Part shown: positions 6,521 through 10,967 of the stretch, in pieces
Numbering within the stretch: the stretch's first letter is position 1
Layout of the letters: each line of letters starts with the position of its first letter
DNA from: CAZULF01 sp964621215
GTDB taxonomy: Bacteria; Pseudomonadota; Gammaproteobacteria; UBA1113
DNA: 10,967 bases
Direction of reading: 5' to 3'
NCBI GenBank assembly: GCA_964621215.1
Contig: CAZULF010000073.1
Span: forward strand, 1-10,967
The notes under the pieces: generated by a model
What the model was told of the DNA's origin: nothing
Databases searched by the model: none
The model's input: only the letters and a program-made list of their open reading frames with translations
Program-made: the position numbers and the translations under genes

Positions 6521-7278
6521 CTTTTCGCATTATTATTCCAGCCCGACTATCATCATCACGGTTGCCAGGTAAAGTATTATTGGATATTGGTGGCAAACCG
6601 ATGGTGCAGCGTGTGTATGAACAAGCCATCATGAGTGGCGCTGACACGGTTGCGATTGCTACTGATAGTGATGAAGTGTATCAAGTGGCGAAGCAATTTG
6701 GGGCGACTGTATGTATGACTTCAGCAACTCATCCCACCGGAACCGATCGATTAGCTGAAGCAATTAGTTTATTAGCTTATGATGAAGCCGATATTATTGT
6801 GAATGTGCAAGGCGATGAACCTTTTATTCCACCTGTGATTATTAAACAAGTAGCGGAGTTATTACGCTCTCATCCACATGCCGTGATGGCAACCTTGTGT
6901 GAGTCGATTCAAACTGTTGCTGAGGTATTTAATCCCAATATTGTAAAAGTGGTGATGAATAGTAATAAAGAAGCTATGTATTTTAGTCGCGCACCGATTC
7001 CCTGGTCGCGCGATCATTTTTCTTTTGCAGCAGATAAAATATCAATACAGGATTTGCCAACCGATTATTTACGCCATATTGGTTTATATGCTTATCGTGC
7101 GGGATTCGTACAAGAATATGTCGCATGGCCCATGGCAGAAATCGAACGCATTGAACAACTAGAACAACTACGCATTTTAGCGAAGGGTTATACCATTGCT
7201 ATCGATAAAGCTCTGGCTAAATCACCCGTGGGTGTGGATACCGAAGCGGATTTACAGTTAGCGCGGGGATTGATTTAA
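6517..7278 (+). CDS. kdsB: 3-deoxy-manno-octulosonate cytidylyltransferase (CMP-KDO synthetase)
   Basis: KdsB activates KDO with CTP to give CMP-KDO, the donor for the inner core of lipopolysaccharide, in the cytoplasm. The 253 residues (E. coli about 248) show the nucleotide-binding loop PARLSSSRLPGK (8-19), HPTGTDR (72-78), the metal/CTP motif NVQGDEPF (96-103), YFSRAPIPW (155-163), RHIGLYAYR (186-194) and PVGVDTEADL (237-246). All are intact. The ATG overlaps the ycaR stop (ATGA); AGAGGA at 6502-6507, inside ycaR, serves as the ribosome site. lpxK, which precedes ycaR in E. coli, is not here. The gene implies a KDO-containing LPS. It ends just before a hairpin shared with the convergent rne gene. 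Confidence 0.97.
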   Translation: MTFRIIIPARLSSSRLPGKVLLDIGGKPMVQRVYEQAIMSGADTVAIATDSDEVYQVAKQFGATVCMTSATHPTGTDRLAEAISLLAYDEADIIVNVQGDEPFIPPVIIKQVAELLRSHPHAVMATLCESIQTVAEVFNPNIVKVVMNSNKEAMYFSRAPIPWSRDHFSFAADKISIQDLPTDYLRHIGLYAYRAGFVQEYVAWPMAEIERIEQLEQLRILAKGYTIAIDKALAKSPVGVDTEADLQLARGLI

Positions 7279-7282
7279 CCAT

Positions 7283-7312
7283 TTGTCATGCCAGCGCAGG
7301 CTGGCATGACAA
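7283..7312. terminator. Hairpin between convergent kdsB and rne; likely bidirectional terminator
   Basis: The 13-bp arms TTGTCATGCCAGC (7283-7295) and GCTGGCATGACAA (7300-7312) are perfect inverted copies with the loop GCAG. The hairpin occupies most of the 44-bp space between the kdsB and rne stop codons. A short T-rich stretch (GTTTTAAC) follows on the plus strand. It is the second copy of the hairpin at 3218-3246, again at a convergent gene junction. Confidence 0.65.
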
Positions 7313-7322
7313 GTTTTAACTC

Positions 7323-9917
7323 TTACTGCCCCTCAGCCTCATTTCCGCTCGGTGTATTATCACCACCACCATTCTGTTGCGATGGATTGTTATGACGTCG
7401 ACGTTGTCCACTACGTTGGCGGTAACGATTGCGATGATGACGGAATCGACGTTTTTCTTGCGGTTCGCCGGTTGCGGTTTGTTCATGTCCCACAATTTCA
7501 GTTTGCGTCGCAGTAGAGACTTCAGTTTCAAATTGAGACTCTATCTCTTGTGGTGTTTTCGGAATATGTGGACCTTCAGTGATGATGACCGTAGGTTGTC
7601 TAACAGGCTGATAGGTTGTTGGTGCAATCTCTTTCTCAATTTCTAAGAAATTGATTTTAGCCTCAGGAATTTTGGTTTCAGTCAGGTTAATATCTGTTTG
7701 ATGAGATATCACTACCGGCGGAAGTTCTTGCTTAATGACCACAGGTGTTACTGCTACAGGAGCAACTGATGGGGCATTATACTCAACATTCTGGGGACTC
7801 ACGGGCGTAGTTTGTGCACGCTGTTGGGGTTGAGGGCGATGGGTTGGTCTAGGATAGACGGGTGCTTCAGGTTGATGCTGAGCGGAAGTAGAGTAGTCTG
7901 CACGCACATCATCTCGTTCTTGCCGTTCTGGTCGATTACGATTCTGGGGCCGCTGTCCGTCACGTGATTGGGTATCACGTTGATCCCTCTGTGGATCCCT
8001 CTGTGGATCCATCTGTGGATCCCTTTGTTGATCTCTTTGTTGATCCCTCTGTCCATGCCGCCGCGATTGTCCCTGATTGGATGCGTCGCGTGACTGACCT
8101 TGGTTTTGTCTGCCACGTGGTCGGCTACCATACTGCTTTCGTTGACCTTCTCTTTCTTCGCGCACAGCTCTAGGCGGTTCGCTGCTTTCAACTGGTTTGA
8201 CCGCGCTACCACTCAATAACTGCCATAGACGCGCCAAAATATGATGACCTTCTTTACGCGCGCCTCTGGGCTTACTGGGCGCTTCAACACCTTTTACAGC
8301 CGGTTCACTATGACGTGTACTGGCGGAGGTCACACGCACCGCAGGGACGGGTTGTATTTCAGCTTTTTCCAATTGCTTATAACTGGGCATAATATCTTGT
8401 TGACCAGATTGGTTTTCATAGACACGCTCAAGTTTATATTGAGGCGTTTCGATATGAGGATTAGGTAGAATGCGCACAACTGTATGGTGGTAGGTTTCAA
8501 TTTCAGTTAATGCCAATCGTTTCTCGTTCACTAAGAATGCAGCAACTTCAATTGGAACATGTACATTTACGGCAATGACATTGTCGTGTAATGCTTCTTG
8601 ACGGATTAAACGTAATAGTAATAATCCCAGCGATTCCACGCTACGGATAGAGCCACGGCCAGCACAACGTGGGCACACAATCTGGCTAGATTCAGTCAAG
8701 GAAGGGCGTAGACGTTGACGTGATACTTCAAGAATACCAAATCGTGAAATACGATTAAATTGCACGCGGGCTTTATCACTGCGAGTTTCTTCTTTGAAAA
8801 CATCGACAACTTTTTGCTGATTTTCATTCGAGACCATATCAATAAAATCGATAGCAATCAGACCACCCAAATCGCGTAAACGCATTTGTCGTGCTACTTC
8901 AATCGCCGCTTCGCGGTTAGTATTAAAAGCCGTTTGTTCAATATTGCCGGCTTTAGTGTCGCGAGCAGAGTTGACGTCGACAGTGACCATCGCTTCAGTT
9001 TCCTGAATCACAATGAAGCCACCGGAAGGTAATTCGACCTCGCGCAGGAAAGCGCTCTCAATTTGGTCTTCGATATGATAGCGGGTGAACAAAGGCACAG
9101 CAGGGTCTTGGTACAATTTAATATTATTAATAAATTCTGGGCGTATGGTTGAAATATGCAGTTTAGCTTTTTCATATAACTCAGGGCTATCGATGATAAT
9201 TTCGCTGATATCGCGGCGTAAATAATCACGCAAAGCACGAATGACGATGTCACTTTCCTGATGAATGAGGAAGGGAGCTCGTTGAGTCGCAGCTTCTTGA
9301 ATCGCTTGCCATAGACGCAGCAGGATATCTAAATCCCATTCAATTTCTTCCTGCGCGCGGCCTACGCCTGCGGTACGGATGATTAAACCCATGCTGTCAG
9401 GCAGATTGAGGGCGCTGATATATTCACGTAACTGATCGCGATCTTCACCTTCGATGCGGCGAGAGATGCCGCCAGCAGCTGGGTTATTGGGCATCAGCAC
9501 CAAATAGCAACCCGCCAAAGTGATAAACGTAGTTAATGCGGCGCCTTTATTGCCGCGTTCTTCTTTTTCCACTTGCACAATCAATTCTTGACCTTCGGAG
9601 AGAATGTCGAGAATAGTATAGTTATCACTGCTGACAGGATTTTTAAAATAGTCTGGGGCAATTTCTTTCAAGGGCAAGAAACCGTGACGTTCAGACCCAA
9701 AATCAACAAAGGCTGCTTGTAAGCTAGGAACGATTCGAGTAACTCGTGCTTTGTAGATATTACCGGTTCGATGGCTACCCATTTCTTCAATGAACAAATT
9801 ATCAAGAAAACGATTGTTAGTAATAGCAACACGAATTTCTTCTGATTGAGTGGCGTTGATTAAAATGCGATTTGGCGCATTTTCATTTCTATAAGCATTT
9901 CCGTTTCTGTTGGACAT
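7323..9917 (-). CDS. rne: Ribonuclease E
   Basis: RNase E is the main endoribonuclease of mRNA decay and of rRNA/tRNA processing, usually the scaffold of a membrane-associated degradosome. The 864 residues begin with a 16-residue Asn/Arg-rich extension before the usual start (NRILINATQ). An S1 domain follows (about 48-128, IYKARVTRI...AAFVDFGSERHGFLPL). The catalytic core has Asp314 (VTVDVNS) and Asp357 (IAIDFID), matching E. coli Asp303 and Asp346 with a constant +11 offset, and the zinc-link CPRC at 415-418. From about 505 the tail is low-complexity and Arg/Gln/Pro-rich, with an RDxQ tetrapeptide array and a basic cluster (EKRRFRHHRNRYRQRSGQRRR) probably for RNA binding. E. coli is longer (1061). 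GAGGAG 5 nt before ATG 9917 sets the start. Autoregulation through the long leader is known in E. coli and possible here. Confidence 0.97.
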   Translation of the reverse strand: MSNRNGNAYRNENAPNRILINATQSEEIRVAITNNRFLDNLFIEEMGSHRTGNIYKARVTRIVPSLQAAFVDFGSERHGFLPLKEIAPDYFKNPVSSDNYTILDILSEGQELIVQVEKEERGNKGAALTTFITLAGCYLVLMPNNPAAGGISRRIEGEDRDQLREYISALNLPDSMGLIIRTAGVGRAQEEIEWDLDILLRLWQAIQEAATQRAPFLIHQESDIVIRALRDYLRRDISEIIIDSPELYEKAKLHISTIRPEFINNIKLYQDPAVPLFTRYHIEDQIESAFLREVELPSGGFIVIQETEAMVTVDVNSARDTKAGNIEQTAFNTNREAAIEVARQMRLRDLGGLIAIDFIDMVSNENQQKVVDVFKEETRSDKARVQFNRISRFGILEVSRQRLRPSLTESSQIVCPRCAGRGSIRSVESLGLLLLRLIRQEALHDNVIAVNVHVPIEVAAFLVNEKRLALTEIETYHHTVVRILPNPHIETPQYKLERVYENQSGQQDIMPSYKQLEKAEIQPVPAVRVTSASTRHSEPAVKGVEAPSKPRGARKEGHHILARLWQLLSGSAVKPVESSEPPRAVREEREGQRKQYGSRPRGRQNQGQSRDASNQGQSRRHGQRDQQRDQQRDPQMDPQRDPQRDQRDTQSRDGQRPQNRNRPERQERDDVRADYSTSAQHQPEAPVYPRPTHRPQPQQRAQTTPVSPQNVEYNAPSVAPVAVTPVVIKQELPPVVISHQTDINLTETKIPEAKINFLEIEKEIAPTTYQPVRQPTVIITEGPHIPKTPQEIESQFETEVSTATQTEIVGHEQTATGEPQEKRRFRHHRNRYRQRSGQRRRHNNPSQQNGGGDNTPSGNEAEGQ
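7982..8053 (-). repeat. 12-bp tandem repeat array inside rne (RDxQ repeats)
   Basis: Six contiguous 12-bp units (plus strand consensus GATCCCTCTGTG) run from 7982 to 8053 with few substitutions. The unit is four codons, so copy-number change keeps the frame. On the coding strand it encodes RDQQ RDQQ RDPQ MDPQ RDPQ RDQR in the disordered RNase E tail. Near-identical units point to recent slippage expansion. Confidence 0.9.
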
Positions 9918-10513
9918 AGTGACTCCTCACATCGGCACGTGAGAGCCATCTCGTAGCATTATGATGACAAGGCATCTTGGCTTTGATTTTGCGTTGTATG
10001 TTAAGCCGGAAATGTAAATGTATAAACAAAATTACGTTTTTTACGTACGTTGCGCTGCGCGCAATATTTTTTAGTACATTCTTCGGGGCTTAAAAATTCC
10101 TCGCTGAAAATCAAATTAAATTGTAATTTAAAGCGTCCATATTCTTAATGTTGGATCGCATCACCGTTCTCTATTGCTCTTAAAAGTTTGTTTAGAGCAT
10201 TCTTAAAACTTACGCCAAAATACTTTTTGCATTGTGCGCTGAGACAGCAACTTTATTTACGTGCAAAGTAATTAAAAAATTCAAAATTCTAAATAGTAAC
10301 TGTACTTGATGTAACACAATTAGCTTAAAAAAAGAACAGTTACTGGCAAATGTTCGTTGCGGCATCAAAAATATACTCATGCCTGTTGATAATGGGCAAT
10401 TTATGCCGTAAACTTCCGCGAACAGGCGTTATTGTATCAATAAACCGTGATAACAGCAACGCGCGCATGGCTGCCCTTTATTTTGTATAGTCTTACATAG
10501 AGAATGGAACCTT
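9918..10513. promoter_or_regulatory. Divergent rne/rluC leader and promoter region
   Basis: These 596 bases contain no credible gene. They should hold both promoters and the rne 5' leader. Visible structure includes a stem TTGCGC-TGC-GCGCAA (10050-10064), a near-palindrome TTAAATT-GT-AATTTAA (10116-10131), TGCTCT/AGAGCA arms (10175-10180, 10194-10199), AGTAACTGT/ACAGTTACT arms (10295-10303, 10336-10344) and GCCTGTT/AACAGGC arms (10381-10387, 10421-10427). The region is AT-rich. In E. coli rne also has a long structured leader that senses RNase E activity, and faces rluC divergently. Function here is inferred from that parallel. Confidence 0.55.
10486..10491 (+). promoter_or_regulatory. Candidate -10 box for rluC
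   Basis: TATAGT, preceded by TTTTG, lies 22 nt upstream of the ATG at 10514. No convincing -35 box is found at the expected distance, so this is a weak call. Confidence 0.25.
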
Positions 10514-10967
10514 ATGAACTTTCGAAATCCCCAGTTTTCGGCCGACTCCGGTCACGATAACACCTCCACCATGGACGGCAGAGCTCCTCGCAGAGCAAAG
10601 CAGTTCGGTAATAATGAATCCCGCCAGCATCAAGGCCATCAACAAGATAATTCTATGATGGACGATAATCAATCAACCGTCTCTAATGTGCAAACAATCT
10701 ATATAAAACCATCAGCTGTGGGACAACGAATTGATAATTTTCTTCTAACTTTGCTTAAAGGTGTCCCTAAATCAAGGATTTACCGTTTATTACGTAAAGG
10801 CGAGGTACGAGTCAATAGTCGCCGTGCTCGTCCGGATTATAATTTGGAGCTAGGCGACAGATTGCGGATCCCGCCTGTGCGCCAGCCAGAGCAGCGCCGT
10901 CGTGAGCCTAGTGAATATGCGCAAGCGTTATTGGCCAGTTGCATTATTTATGAAGATGAAGATTTGC
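10514..10967 (+). CDS. rluC: 23S rRNA pseudouridine synthase RluC, 3'-partial
   Basis: RluC makes pseudouridines at 955, 2504 and 2580 of 23S rRNA (E. coli numbering). Only the first 151 codons are in the window. An S4 RNA-binding domain is clear at about 69-123 (GQRIDNFLLTLLKGVPKSRI, then RLLRKGEVRVN...LELGDRLRIPPVR). The catalytic domain is just beginning (IIYEDEDL), and its catalytic Asp lies beyond the edge. From ATG 10514 the S4 domain is preceded by about 50 more residues than in E. coli, polar and Gln/Asn/Arg-rich. Starting at ATG 10655 or 10658 would give the usual length, but no Shine-Dalgarno precedes those, while GGA at 10506-10508 lies before 10514. Divergent pairing with rne supports the identity. 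Confidence 0.93.
   Translation, partial: MNFRNPQFSADSGHDNTSTMDGRAPRRAKQFGNNESRQHQGHQQDNSMMDDNQSTVSNVQTIYIKPSAVGQRIDNFLLTLLKGVPKSRIYRLLRKGEVRVNSRRARPDYNLELGDRLRIPPVRQPEQRRREPSEYAQALLASCIIYEDEDL

Noticed and set aside
7982..8053. CRISPR-like array
   Set aside because: Units are 12 bp, contiguous and without spacers, and they keep the reading frame of rne.
7964..8173. Plus-strand open frame with a VDPS repeat protein
   Set aside because: It is the antisense reading of the 12-bp array inside rne; the minus-strand frame encodes a complete RNase E.
7799..8212. Second minus-strand 137-codon open frame within rne
   Set aside because: It is an out-of-frame reading of the low-complexity rne tail, produced by the repeat composition.
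1..10967. Defence island, prophage, secretion or toxin-antitoxin system
   Set aside because: The recognisable genes are all housekeeping, envelope or regulatory functions; no integrase, nuclease-helicase or antitoxin signatures were seen.

Overview
The window looks like chromosomal DNA of a gammaproteobacterium. The evidence is the divergent rne/rluC pair, the overlapping ycaR-kdsB pair and a QseBC-type two-component operon. The moderately AT-rich sequence and the many short palindromic intergenic repeats would fit a member of the Legionellales/Coxiellaceae side of the class, but that placement is an inference. Two runs of exactly 10 N (287-296 and 644-653) show that this is a scaffolded draft assembly.

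Layout. Positions 1-501 (minus) hold a partial, unrecognised gene broken by the first N run. A divergent intergenic region (502-706) carries a small palindrome and the second N run. Next come a ZIP-family metal transporter (707-1525, plus), a 211-bp element with perfect 32-bp terminal inverted repeats (1531-1741), and the ribosome-assembly GTPase gene der (1820-3199, plus). A short hairpin separates der from a convergent two-component operon read on the minus strand: response regulator (5381-4704), then sensor kinase (4704-3280), overlapping by 1 nt. Upstream of that operon lie a large palindromic repeat (5489-5566) and a minus-strand uracil-DNA-glycosylase-superfamily gene with an altered catalytic motif (6308-5571). 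Divergent from it, 29 bp away, is the ycaR(trm112-like)-kdsB pair (6338-7278, plus, ATGA overlap). A second copy of the same hairpin separates kdsB from the convergent rne gene (9917-7323, minus). A roughly 600-bp leader/promoter region (9918-10513) follows, then the start of rluC (10514 onward, plus, cut by the window edge).

The genes are mostly housekeeping: ribosome biogenesis (Der, RluC), RNA decay (RNase E), lipopolysaccharide precursor activation (KdsB), envelope signalling (QseBC-like) and metal uptake (ZIP). I do not see a defence system, phage, CRISPR or secretion locus. The least ordinary items are the UDG-like protein that has Ser where family-1 enzymes have the catalytic Asp, the 211-bp MITE-like element, and two families of intergenic palindromes placed at gene ends.
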